DNA of 17,163 nucleotides from Stramonita haemastoma (lineage: Eukaryota; Mollusca; Gastropoda; Neogastropoda; Muricidae): the NCBI GenBank assembly GCA_030674155.1, contig CM060325.1:47408642-47425804 (forward strand), read 5' to 3'. This document shows, piece after piece, positions 7,845-17,157 of the stretch. The notes beneath the pieces were generated by a model. That model was given only the letters and a program-made list of their open reading frames with translations. It was not told where the DNA came from and did not search any database. A program made the position numbers and the translations under genes. How positions within the stretch are numbered: the first letter of the stretch is position 1; the number at the start of each line of letters is the position of its first letter.

Positions 7845-8167
7845 ACACAATTTTCCTTTTCAAATTTTTCTCCAAAGGAAAGGGCCTGCCAACTATTTCC
7901 ATTGATGTGGCCACAGGAAAGTGGCATTCCTTGTTATCCGCCAGGATGGAACCACAGGGATAATGTGCTGTCTGAACATCTCTGTCAATCTGATTATCTT
8001 TTGTAGACAGGGTGGTTTTTACTGCTCAAGATCTCATCTCTCAATTCTCCAACCTCATGAACAGCTTAAAAAAAAATCAGGCAGAAGACTATGCTGGCTT
8101 GAAACTTGATTTTTTGTTTGATCTTCTGCTAGAGTGCCAAGGTCATCCACCGTGGTGATGCCAGGAG
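7845..8167. other. Single-copy-like segment of duplicon B
   Basis: Partner of 500-810 with only a handful of differences. Short minus-strand frames of protein-like wording are interrupted by stops and frame changes in both copies. Function unknown. Confidence 0.5.
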
Positions 8168-8182
8168 CATGTAAGTATGATG

Positions 8183-8241
<59 letters not shown>

Positions 8242-8368
8242 GAACAACAACAGTAACATATATTTTTTAAATTATCATTGTTATTGTTATTACCATTATT
8301 ATTCCTAATTTTATATCGAGGATAATGGAATAAGCACTCCATGTGCTTTTTTTTTTATACCTCCAGTG
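8168..8368 (-). mobile_element. SINE copy g: 3' fragment with (AAT)n tail, present only in duplicon B
   Basis: The minus strand reads GCACATGGAGTGCTTATTCC, TATCCTCGATATAAAA, then a decayed ATAATAATGGTAATAAC tail running into a (TTA)n array (plus strand (AAT)n, about 8184-8239). Head and core are missing. In duplicon A the flanks CCAGGAG and CAGTATT lie next to each other, so this is an insertion. It is in the opposite orientation to SINE a, which sits about 100 bp further along the same block in copy A. Confidence 0.8.
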
Positions 8369-8740
8369 TATCAGTATTAATAGCATGCCCACATCCTGGA
8401 AATTCTGTACTAAAAATTCTCACTTTTCTATCCCTGTTTTTTTTTTTTTGGTTCTGCCTTGTTCCTTTTTTTTACCTTCTCCCACCTCCTTAGTGTTTAT
8501 TTTCTGCCATCTTGATGAGTTAGCCTGCATTTTTTCCCCAGAGAGACCTAAAAGGTAACAATTCTCATCCATGCTGAAGTCAGATGTGCTGGTCCTGACT
8601 CGACAGGTGCTTTACGGCAATGCAACGCAAGTTTTTTGTTCATAATATGACAGACACTGGCTTCTGTCTGAGCATGTAACAAAGAAGAGGTTCTAGATTT
8701 CCTAACAGTGAGATTTGTGTGCATGCAACTGCTTTTGCCT

Positions 8741-9103
8741 ACCATTAAGGTAGCTGCATTCTGACTTCGGGTATGATGTCTAGACACAATACCCTACTAT
8801 GCATGGGCTCTTTTTTTGGATCATTCATTCCTACTGGCATAAATGACCTACTTTTTCAGAAAGAACGAACATATTTCAACGTTCGCACAAGATGTCCTGC
8901 ATGCAGTCACCACACACGAGGCATCAGTTTATAGTGTCATCTGAAGGTTTTTCTGGGGAGTGAAGTCAGTACTGATGTTACCTCCAGAGGAAGAAGCCCC
9001 CTTGAATGGGCATCTTGGTGGGGTTTGAACCTGGGTTCAATCCACGGCTGGGAAAGTAGGAGGGAGCACAATGAACTAACCACAGGGCCATCCTCCCCCT
9101 CCT
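8741..9103 (-). mobile_element. SINE copy h: paralogue of copy b in duplicon B
   Basis: It has the same head, core and 3' end as 1289-1655, differing mainly in single bases and a few indels. The tRNA-like head is at 9025-9100 (minus-strand GGTTCAAACC and TGGCCCTGTGG) and the core has CAAGATGTCCTGCATGC on plus. It was present before the block was duplicated. Confidence 0.8.
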
Positions 9104-9115
9104 CCCACCTGAAAC

Positions 9116-9116
<1 letters not shown>

Positions 9117-9148
<32 letters not shown>

Positions 9149-9226
9149 GGAGGAGGAGGAGGAGGAGGAGGAGGAGGAGGAGGAGGAGGAGGAGGAGGAG
9201 GAGGAGGAGGATGGTGATGAGGATGG

Positions 9227-9288
<62 letters not shown>

Positions 9289-9326
9289 TGGTGGTGGTGG
9301 TGGTGGTGGTGGTGGTGGTGGTGGTG
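9117..9326. repeat. Compound (ATG)-(GGA)-(ATG)-(GGT) array
   Basis: ATG (9117-9147), GGA (about 9147-9210), ATG (9211-9288), GGT (9289-9326). Compared with duplicon A an additional ATG block lies after GGA and the GGA block is longer. This is consistent with unequal exchange or gene conversion within the array. Confidence 0.97.
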
Positions 9327-9430
9327 ATGAAGGTGATGAAGGTGATCATGATCACTAAAAAACAGTTCATGGAAACAGGTGCAGTTTCTCCAGGGAATAG
9401 TGAGAGAGAAACAGAAAGACAGAGAGAAAC

Positions 9431-9584
9431 ACATAGAATGTGATATATTGTGGTGGGATGAGATGTAACAAGAACGGTTTTTGTTTGCTGGGTTTTCTTT
9501 TTTTCATTCCTCGGCTATAGTCTCTGAGCTACACAAATGGTGGGATTTTCCATATGCGATCTTTTTTTTTCTTTTTTTTTTTTG
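9431..9584. other. Unassigned spacer ending in a T-rich tract
   Basis: Beyond the end of duplicon homology is about 120 bp of unassigned sequence. A T9C T13-like tract at 9562-9584 follows and could be the poly-A tail of SINE i read on the other strand. Confidence 0.5.
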
Positions 9585-9940
9585 CTCACCATTAAAGTAG
9601 CAGCATTCTTTCTTTAGGGATGATGTCTAAACACGATAAAAGTGTAAATGTAATTTTTTTTTCTAATAAAACATTATCTTTTCCTACAGGTGTGCAATAG
9701 TCTCCTCTTCTGTAAGGGTTTTAACATGAGGGTATAAGATGTTCTGCATGCGTTTTCACAAAGGGCCTCAGTTTAAAGTCTCACTTTAAAGACTTTCAGG
9801 AAGGAAGAGTGGAGTCAGTTCGGATGACAACTCCAGGAGAAAAAAAAAAGACCATCACCTTGAACGGGGTCCCCAGTGGTAGCCTGAATACATCCCAACC
9901 AGATCATGAAGCACAATGCTCTAACCACTAAGCTACCTCG
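9585..9940 (-). mobile_element. SINE copy i: near full-length, head of composite module 2
   Basis: Minus strand: CGAGGTAGCTTAGTGGTTAG with an exact A box TAGCTTAGTGG (plus 9925-9935), a decayed B-box region, then TCTCCTGGAGTTGTC. The core follows (AACTGAGGCCC, then GCATGCAGAACATCTTA). The 3' end GTGTTTAGACATCATCCCT...GCTGCTACTTTAATGG is shared with copies b and h. A run of 19 C lies directly beyond the head at 9941-9959. Confidence 0.82.
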
Positions 9941-9959
9941 CCCCCCCCCCCCCCCCCCC

Positions 9960-10075
9960 TGGAAGGGGGGTTACAATAATATTATAATGGAAGAAACAAG
10001 GAAGAGAAAGACAACATGATAACCAGATAGAGTAGTAGTAGGAGGAAGAGGGGGCATGGGCAAGGTGCCGGGAGA
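9960..10075. repeat. Linker Q, copy 2
   Basis: GGGGTTACAATAATATTATA, GAAACAAGGAAGAGAAAG, ATAACCAGATAGAGTAGTAG. The GAAACAAGGAAGAGAAAG phrase is identical at 11675-11692. It lies between SINE i and SINE j. Confidence 0.75.
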
Positions 10076-10080
10076 TGGAA

Positions 10081-10430
10081 TTTGATTTGATTTATTCTTT
10101 TATATCGAGGATAATGGAATAAGCACTCTTGTCTTGTTTTTTTTACATCCAGTCCCAGTGTGTATGCAGTTTTGTAAAATGCCGTCTGTTCCCACCGGCA
10201 CACGATGGCCTACTCTTACGAAAAGCGGAACAGGATTTAACCTGTGCGCAAGATGTTCTGCGTGCGTTCGCACACGGGGCCTTAGATTATAGTCTCATCC
10301 GAAGGACTTAGGGGAGAGTGGAGTAAGCACTGATGTTAACTCCAGGAGAAAAATCTCCTCGACCGGAATCGAACTTTGGTCGTCAAATTGCCAGCGTGAT
10401 GTTCTGACCACTAGGCTATCCGTTGCCCCC
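10081..10430 (-). mobile_element. SINE copy j: complete reference copy
   Basis: This is the clearest copy, about 350 bp. Minus strand: head GGGGGCAACGGATAGCCTAG with A box TAGCCTAGTGG (plus 10408-10418) and B box GTTCGATTCC (plus 10365-10374). Then ATTTTTCTCCTGGAGTTAAC, core GGATGAGACTATAATCTAAG, GCCCCGTGTGCGAACGCAC and CAGAACATCTTGCGCACAGG. The 3' part is ATCCTCGATATAAAAGAATA followed by AAATCAAATCAAA. Polymerase III promoter boxes plus a short A/T-rich repeat tail mean a tRNA-derived SINE needing LINE reverse transcriptase in trans. Which LINE is unknown. Confidence 0.92.
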
Positions 10431-10436
10431 TAGGAT

Positions 10437-10685
10437 AGGAGGATGAAGCAAATGGCGTGTCAAGGCGTGTGAATGGTGGTAATGACACTGACCCTGTGAT
10501 TCTAGTCCGTATCCTGGAGTGAACAACAGAGGTGTAGTGCCAGTCTGTCCTCGTAGATGGACATATAACTTTATTTTTCTTCTTTTTTTTATGGGGGGGG
10601 GGGGGGGGGGGGGGGGCGGCGGAGGGGTGTCAGATTTTGAGCCTTGCGACCTAGTTTTATAATTTCTCTTGCCACTTTTTCTGTC
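10437..10685. repeat. Linker R, copy 2, with poly-G
   Basis: Shares GATGAAGCAAATGGCGTGT, ACAACAGAGGTGTAGTG, CTGTCCTCGTAGATGGACAT, a T run, GTCAGATTTTGAGCCTTG and TATAATTTCTCTTG with copies 1 and 3. A run of about 24 G (10593-10616) interrupts it where copies 1 and 3 have shorter C or G runs. Confidence 0.82.
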
Positions 10686-10686
10686 T

Positions 10687-10769
10687 CCTATCTTTCTTTC
10701 TTTCTTTCTCCCTTTCTTTCGTTCGTTCTTTCTTTCTTTCTTTCTTTTCTTTCTTTCTTTTCTTTCTTT

Positions 10770-10805
<36 letters not shown>

Positions 10806-10887
10806 TCATTCTTTCTTTCTTTCTTTCTTTCTTTGTTTTTCTCTTTCTTTCTTTCTTTCTTTCTTTCTTCTTTCTTTCTTTCTTTCT

Positions 10888-10934
<47 letters not shown>

Positions 10935-11250
10935 CTGTTCCTGTCTTTAGATATCTATCTCAGTGTCTTTTTTCATTTTAGTTGTTTATCTGTGTGTCTG
11001 TCTCTGTCTGTCCATCAGTCTGTTTACTTCTGTCTGTCTGTCTCTCCCTCTGTCTATCTCTCCCTCTGTCTGTCTTTCCCTCCACCTCACTCTCTCCCCT
11101 CTCTCTCTCTCTCTCACTTTCTCTCCTTCTCCCCTTCTCTCTCTCTCTGTGTCTCTCTGCCTCTCTCTCTCTCTGTGATGGCTTGCTTTCTCATCCAATT
11201 TTCTGCCTTTGTTTCTGTGTTCCTAACTCACTGTCTTTCTGTCTTTCTTT
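10687..11250. repeat. Pyrimidine-rich array: (TTTC)n, then TCTG/TC units
   Basis: TTTC for about 250 bp (10687-10936) with TTC slips, then TCTG and TCTC units. It is the right end of module 2. Ser-Phe-Leu frames are repeat translations. Confidence 0.97.
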
Positions 11251-11499
11251 TCTTTTGTTTGTTGTTTCGCATTTGTGTTTGGCTTGGGATTTTTTTCTTC
11301 GTCTTCTTCGTTCTTGTCTCTTTTCTAGACTGACTTTTACAAACTCCAAAACAAGGGGCAAAATTAAACATTTTGTTTACTTCTTCTCTCACATAGACAA
11401 AGCAAGTTGTAAACAAACAAAAATAAAACAAACAAAGCTTATTGAAAAGGTTGTGGACTGCAGTATCACCATACTTCAAACAGTTCATGTCAAAACCAG
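11251..11499. other. Unassigned spacer
   Basis: About 250 bp of AT-rich sequence without recognisable repeat. The plus and minus frames across it continue out of the neighbouring array and are not supported as genes. Confidence 0.45.
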
Positions 11500-11637
11500 A
11501 TTCAATAATTGATCCAGAAGACAACTCCTAGGTGAGGAAAAAAAACCCTCAAACAGGTGCCTGGGTAGTGGCTTAATTTAAACACAGGCGGTCAGATCAG
11601 GTGCACAACACTCTAACCACTAGGCTACTATAATCCC
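11500..11637 (-). mobile_element. SINE copy k: 5' head fragment, start of composite module 3
   Basis: Minus strand: TAGTAGCCTAGTGGTTAGAG with exact A box TAGCCTAGTGG (plus 11617-11627), GTTGTGCACCTGATCTGAC, a decayed B region, then TTTTTTTTCCTCACCTAGGA and GTTGTC. It aligns with the heads of copies i and e. Core and 3' end are absent. Confidence 0.68.
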
Positions 11638-11755
11638 ACCCCATGGATGGGGTGTGTGAGACCTTGCACTATAAGAAACAAGGAAGAGAAAGGCACTAAA
11701 ACCAGACAGGGAAGGGTGGATAGGATGAGTGGGTGGGGGGGGGGGGGCAGTGGTA
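11638..11755. repeat. Linker Q, copy 3
   Basis: GCACTATAAGAAACAAGG, AAGAGAAAGGCACTAAAACC, AGACAGGGAAGG correspond to copy 2 in the same position beyond a SINE head. It passes into the AGT array; copy 2 also ends in a short AGTAGTAGT stretch, so the array may have grown from that seed. Confidence 0.75.
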
Positions 11756-11756
11756 A

Positions 11757-11835
<79 letters not shown>

Positions 11836-11865
11836 TAGTAGTAGTAGTAGTAGTAGTAGTAGTAG
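11756..11865. repeat. (AGT)n array
   Basis: About 36 near-perfect AGT units with one slip (GTTAGT at about 11834). The poly-Ser frame on the plus strand is an artefact. Confidence 0.97.
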
Positions 11866-12117
11866 GCACCCATCTGTCTCGGAAGACTATCGAGTTGCGC
11901 TCTAGTCGTTAGATCGCAAAGCCTGGGTAAGTAAGTATAGAGTTGCAAACTGTTACCCATGTAGCAGACCCCCCCCCCCCCCCCCCCCTCTCCACGCCAC
12001 TGAAATGATCCATTGGAAAGGCAATGACCGATACGAATGGTTCCAGTACCGTCGCAGGAGCCACCAGAACGTTGCCATATACAGCCCCAGGCCGCCCTGG
12101 GACTTCAACTCCCCGAT
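11866..12117. other. Unassigned segment with poly-C(20) and a short open frame
   Basis: Contains GTCTCGGAAGACTATCGAG (similar to 4375-4397), a C20 run (11969-11988), and a GC-richer part from 12005. A plus-strand frame of 54 codons starts at 12005 and ends at 12169, running into SINE l. It has a balanced amino-acid mix including five Trp. It could be an extra 3' segment of SINE l, an exon relic, or chance. Confidence 0.4.
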
Positions 12118-12428
12118 TTTTCCTCAGGGATGGTGTCTAAACACGACACCTGTGTACATGCTGGTTTAAAAAAAAAATTGTCATCCCCTCCTAACGGTAC
12201 ACGATGGCCTGATCCTCTGAAAGGCAGAACGGGGATTTAACGTGTGCGCAAGATGTTCTGCGTGCGTTCGCACACGGGGCCTCAGTTTACAGTCTCATCC
12301 GAATGACTTTGACATTCTGTTCGAATTGTTCGTCAAACTGGGAAGAAAGGCGCGAGGCTGGGTACGAACCCAGAAACTCACGGTTCACATAATTATTAGC
12401 AGGCGAACGTCTTAACCATCCTGCCACC
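12118..12428 (-). mobile_element. SINE copy l: same core, different head and 3' end
   Basis: Minus strand: AAGGTGGCAGGATGGTTAAG head with A box TGGCAGGATGG (plus 12416-12426) and a strong B box GGGTTCGTACCC (plus 12360-12371). The core is intact: CGGATGAGACTGTAAACTG, GGCCCCGTGTGCGAACG, CAGAACATCTTGCGCACACG. The 3' end is GTCGTGTTTAGACACCATCC. The head resembles the common tRNA-derived type GGTGGC..GATGGTTAAG and is clearly not that of copies i, j or k. Confidence 0.88.
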
Positions 12429-12461
12429 TTCCTTCCTTCCTGGTGACAATGGAGAGTGTAG

Positions 12462-12620
12462 GGAATAGGGGATGGGGGAGGATGAAGGAAATAGCGTGTG
12501 AGATTCTGGCCTGACTCCTGAGTGACCAACAGAGGTTGTAATAGTGTCCGCCTGTCCTGGTAAATGGACATAAAACTTTTTTCTTTTTTTTTGGGGGTCA
12601 CAAATTTAGCTTTCAGATTT
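12462..12620. repeat. Linker R, copy 3
   Basis: GGGGATGGGGGAGGATGAAG, ATAGCGTGTGAGATTCTGG, GAGTGACCAACAGAGGTTG, CTGTCCTGGTAAATGGACAT, a T run, GGGGGTCACAAATTTAGC. Copies 1 and 2 share these phrases in the same order. Confidence 0.82.
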
Positions 12621-13060
<440 letters not shown>

Positions 13061-13260
13061 TATATTCTTTCCCTCCCCCTTCAGGCTCTGAGCATTACTC
13101 ACGCCTGTCTGAAAATGGTTACAGATGCCAGACTTTTCCCTTCTCTTTCTGTTTCCTCCTGTGTTGATGGGGGTGCAATGACCTACCTCGTGTTGATAAA
13201 CACTTTCTCTTTGTTGGTCTGTTTATGTGAATTTCTGATGGTATGCCTGCTTCTTTGTCT
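13061..13260. other. Unassigned spacer
   Basis: About 200 bp of normal composition. TTGATGGGGGTGCAATG (about 13162-13178) has a looser counterpart, TAATTGGGGGTACAATGG, near 14302-14319, each inside C/T-rich sequence. Confidence 0.4.
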
Positions 13261-13264
13261 GTTT

Positions 13265-13346
13265 CTGTGTGTATGTATGTATGTGTGTGTGTGTGCGCGC
13301 GCGCGCGCGCGCGCGCGCGCGCGGTGTGTGTGTGTGTGGTGTGTGT
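13265..13346. repeat. TATG/(TG)n array with an internal (CG)15 tract
   Basis: Alternating purine-pyrimidine sequence: TATG and TG units, then GC alternation without interruption at about 13294-13323, then TG again. (CG)n flanked by (TG)n is a textbook left-handed (Z-DNA) candidate. Confidence 0.96.
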
Positions 13347-13740
13347 GCCTCTCTCTCTCTCTGTATCTATATGCTTGTCTAGAGCTCTCTGTCTCTTCTC
13401 TGTTGGTCTGCATGAATGTCTGTATTTCTGTTTGATGATCTGTTTATGCCAATCTGTGTTTGTCTGTCAGTTTCTTTGTCTGTCTCTCTGTGTCTCTCTC
13501 TATCTGTCTGTTTGTTTCTCTGTCTCTTTTCTGTCGGTCTTCATGTATGTCTGTATTAAATTTTCTGTGTTTTTTTTAAAAAAAATTATGTGTATATGTC
13601 AACCTATGTTTGCATGTCTGTTTCTTTGTCTCATTCTGCTGTCCTTTTTATCCTGTCTGCACATCTCTTTGTTTGCTTGTGTCACTGTCTCTTGTCTGTC
13701 GGTGTGTCTGTCTGTCTGTTCCCTATCACTCTCTCCCTCT
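13347..13740. repeat. Loose TCTG/TCTC pyrimidine-rich region
   Basis: Degenerate TCTG, TTTC and TCTC units for about 400 bp, with an internal T/A run at about 13571-13587. The long plus-strand frame is a 4-base repeat artefact. Confidence 0.85.
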
Positions 13741-13759
13741 GACGTGTTTGTGTCGTAAA

Positions 13760-14240
13760 GTGGTTATTGTTCTAAAGTGGACAGGCTAAACAGAGATCAC
13801 ACCTTTTTCTCGTGTCTGGAAACGTCCCAAGGGAACTGATCATCTCCTTTCCTTCACCAGATGGGCTGCCAATGCACAGACTGCAAATCCGAGGACTAAC
13901 CATTCCCAATCTGATGATTCTTATTGTCTTTGTCAGTGCGTCCATCTGGTAAAAATAATATATTTTCCAGGGAAAGCTCAGGGGTATTCCTTTGTCATTG
14001 GCAGTTTCAACTGGGATTTTATTTACGTAAGATCTTCGTATTTCCAATATTCTAGGTCCTGTTTTCATCTTTGTTACTAGAAAACGATCTACGAAGCAGT
14101 TTTTAAAAAAAGGATTTACAATTACGTCTGAACCAGGTTCGCGCAATCAAAGCAAAGACCTTAGTCCAGTTAGCGCCACGAAAACCATTAAGGACATTAC
14201 AGAATGTGCTTCTTTCTATTCTTCCCTCTCATTAATTATT
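13760..14240. other. Longest non-repetitive stretch; 124-codon minus frame (14146-13772), unassigned
   Basis: This is the only stretch near 480 bp with neither arrays nor an obvious SINE core. The minus-strand frame has balanced composition with several Cys near its end (RKRCDLCLACPL). I recognise no domain, signal or homologue. It starts at an internal Met beside a possible tRNA-like head (minus GTGGCGCTAACTGGACTAAG, then CTGGTTCAGACG, 14121-14179), so the stretch may instead be an unfamiliar SINE. I do not call a gene. Confidence 0.3.
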
Positions 14241-14515
14241 TTTTTGTCTGGAAACTCCTACGGGCTCTGGGCTTTCTTGTTTTCTCCATGTCTTCTTGTG
14301 CTAATTGGGGGTACAATGGACTATGATTATGCTGACTCTTTTCTTTCTATTGTGTTTCCCTTGTCTGTTCGTCTGCTTGTCTGTCTATGTCTGCCAACAT
14401 GCGCCTTTCTGTCTATCTGTCTGTGTCTGTGTCTCTTCGTCTCTCTATCCCCCCTCCCCCCCCCCCATCTTCTCCCATCCTCCTGCTCCTTCTCCTTTAC
14501 CCTCTTTGTCCGCAA
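14241..14515. other. C/T-rich unassigned sequence
   Basis: CT-rich with TCTG units (14360-14430) and C runs (about 14450-14466). Only the short GGGGGTACAATGG phrase recurs, near 13165. No gene is supported. Confidence 0.5.
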
Positions 14516-14521
14516 ATTGAC

Positions 14522-14568
<47 letters not shown>

Positions 14569-14844
14569 AGAGAGAGAAGAGAGAGAGAGAGAGAAGAGAG
14601 AAGAGAGAAGAGAGAGAGAAGACAGAGAGACAGAGAGACAGAGAGACAGAGAGACAGAGACAAGAGACAGAGAGACAGAGAGACAGGAGAGACAGAGAGG
14701 ACAGAGAGCAGAGACAGAGACAGAGAGACAGAGAGACAGAGACAGAGACAGACACAGATAGACACAGAGAGAACATAGAGACACGAGACAGACGAGAGAC
14801 AAGAGAGAGAGAGAGAGAGACAGACAGAGAGACAGAGAGAGAGA
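14522..14844. repeat. (GA)n/(GACAGA)n purine-rich array
   Basis: GA for about 100 bp, then mixed GACAGAGA units. Arg/Glu and Ser/Leu frames are artefacts. Confidence 0.97.
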
Positions 14845-14945
14845 GACAATGACAATGACAATGACAATGACAATATTTTATTGTCTATAGCATTACAGCC
14901 CTTAGAAAGGGGGATAATCGAAAAACAAGAACAGAATCAATTATT
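14845..14945 (-). mobile_element. Candidate 3' end of a non-LTR retrotransposon with (ATTGTC)n tail
   Basis: Five exact GACAAT units (14845-14874) join TATTTTATTGTCTATAGC. Read on the minus strand, GGCTGTAATGCTATAGACAA is followed by TAAAATA and ATTGTC repeats. A unique segment ending in a short tandem tail that echoes its own last bases is typical of LINE 3' ends copied by target priming. About 70 bp of body is left before the next GA array. No protein remains, so the clade cannot be named. Confidence 0.45.
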
Positions 14946-14954
14946 TCACGCGAC

Positions 14955-15235
<281 letters not shown>

Positions 15236-15550
15236 AACTCTATCTTGTCATAAATGAACAGACTCCCCAGGCCCATATAATTTGAGTCAAAAAAGAAGAA
15301 GAAAAAAAAGTTGTGTCCAGGAACAAGATCAGAGTGACACCTCCTGCTAGTCATAGCAGATGACAATCTTCAAGAGAGTGGAGTATCATTAACCCAGATT
15401 TGAAATTTTGGACAATGTTACATCACCCCCCCCTGCAGCGCCCTAACCCCCTCCACCCCCTTCACCTCACCACCACACCACACCACACCTTCACCATCCC
15501 AACTTCTACCCATCCCTTTCCCAGTGCCATTGTACCTACTTTTTTTTTTT
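15236..15550. other. Unassigned sequence with C- and CACC-rich part and a T run
   Basis: About 180 bp of ordinary sequence, then CCACACCACACC-type low complexity (15424-15500) and a T run of about 18 (15541-15558). No open frame or repeat family is recognised. Confidence 0.45.
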
Positions 15551-16117
15551 TTTTTTTACTTTCATTTGTCTTCATCCTCACAGTCTTTTACACCCTTTTA
15601 AAAAAAAGAAAAATATTCCTTTTGGGCGAGTTGGGGTGAGGGGAGGGGAGGGGGAGTGGAATCGGTTAAAAAAACAAACAACTTCTAATTCTGATGGGTT
15701 TATAAACCAAGATCCCTGTTTGGGAATGCATACATAATATCTAACGCAACCTGTTCTAGGTTTTGGACAGAGTAGGTCATTGAATGCCTGTAGGAACAAA
15801 TGACCGAAAAAAAGCCCTGTATTTCCACAGGTGTCATATTATTTAAAGATCATCACTGAAGTTGAAATATGGCTACCAAAACTTTGGGAAATTGAGTGCT
15901 TACGTAGGCAAAAATTGCACCATCAGTGTGAACCTCTTGGCTCTAGTCGAAAAGCAAAAAAAAATCTTACTTCCAGCGCCCCCCCTTTTTTTTTTTTCTT
16001 TTTTTCTATATAACTGATAGTTTTCTTGTGTGTTGAGTCTGGCTACGCGTTATGTCGTGTTTGTATTGGCTTGTTTTGAGTTGTGTTGTGTTGCTGTGTC
16101 ATGTTATATTGTGCTTT
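15551..16117. other. Unassigned sequence, mostly unique
   Basis: Ordinary composition with A, G and T runs. Minus- and plus-strand frames of 60-73 codons exist but begin or end in homopolymers and show no features. The last 100 bp becomes TTGTGTTG-rich before the satellite. I see no gene. Confidence 0.45.
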
Positions 16118-16590
16118 GTTGGACTGGACTAGACTGGACTAGACTGGACTGGACTGGACTGGGCTGGGCTGGGCTGGACTAGACTGGACTGGACTGGACT
16201 AGACTGGACCAGACTGGACTGGACTGGATTGGGCTGGACTGGGCTGGACTGGACTGGACAGGAATGGACTGGACTGGGCTGGGCTGGACTGAACTGGACT
16301 GGGCTGGAATGGACTGGACTGGAATGGACTGGACTGGACTGGGCTGGACTGAACTGGACTGGACTAGACTGGACTGGATTAGACTGGGTAGATTGGATTA
16401 AAGTAGTTTGGACTGGACTGGACTACACTGGACTGGAGTGGACTGGACAAAACTGGACTGGACTAGACCAGACTAGACTAGATTGGATTGGACTGGACTA
16501 GACCAAACTAGACTGGACTGGACTAGATTAGACAGGGACTGGACTGGACTGGACTGGATTGGACTGGACTGGATTGAACTACACTGAACT
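16118..16590. repeat. Degenerate (GGACT)n pentanucleotide satellite
   Basis: About 470 bp of 5-bp units GGACT with variants GGGCT, AGACT, GGAAT and GGATT. Since 5 is not a multiple of 3, the plus-strand frame cycles through Trp, Thr, Gly, Leu and Asp. The 90-codon frame here is therefore a repeat translation. Its right end touches the tail of SINE m. Confidence 0.97.
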
Positions 16591-16607
16591 GAGAGAGAGA
16601 TTGGTTT

Positions 16608-16833
16608 GATTTGATTTATTCTTTTATATCGAGGATAATGGAATAAGCACTCTTGTGCTTTTTTTTCATCCAGTCCCCGTGTGTATGCAGTTTTGTAAAT
16701 GTCATCTGTTCCCACCGGCTCACGATGGCTTACTCTTACGAAAAGCGGAACAGGATTCAACGTGTGCGCAAGATGTTCTGCGTGCGCTCGCACACGGGGC
16801 CTCGGTTTAAAGTCTCATCCGAAGGACTTTAAA
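16608..16833 (-). mobile_element. SINE copy m: core and 3' end, head replaced by GA array
   Basis: Plus strand: TTTGATTTGATTTATTC, TATATCGAGGATAATGG, GTATGCAGTTTTGTAAA, CGTGTGCGCAAGATGTTCTG (16761-16780), CGTGCGCTCGCACACGGGGC, AGTCTCATCCGAAGGACTTT. It is very close to copy j over this range. Homology stops at about 16833, where a GA array begins, so the tRNA-like head is absent. It is probably 5'-truncated, or the head was lost to array growth. Confidence 0.9.

Positions 16834-17157
<324 letters not shown>

Larger units (their letters stand above)
7368..9430. repeat. Duplicon B (partner of 1-2063)
   Basis: It is collinear with duplicon A and carries a complete right end, continuing past AGACAGAGAGAAA into ACACATAGAATG. 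Differences from A are: insertion of a SINE fragment plus AAT array at 8168-8368, absence of SINE a, rearranged trinucleotide blocks at 9117-9326, and scattered substitutions. The TG array (7377-7600) and CA array (7656-7740) at its left end repeat the inverted arrangement of copy A. Confidence 0.93.

Noticed and set aside
10360..10430. Functional tRNA gene
   Set aside because: A and B boxes are present, but the acceptor stem does not pair, and the sequence continues into the SINE core; it is a SINE head.
16229..16501. 90-codon Trp/Gly/Leu-rich frame as a repeat protein
   Set aside because: It is the translation of a degenerate GGACT pentamer; a 5-bp unit gives a 5-residue protein period automatically.
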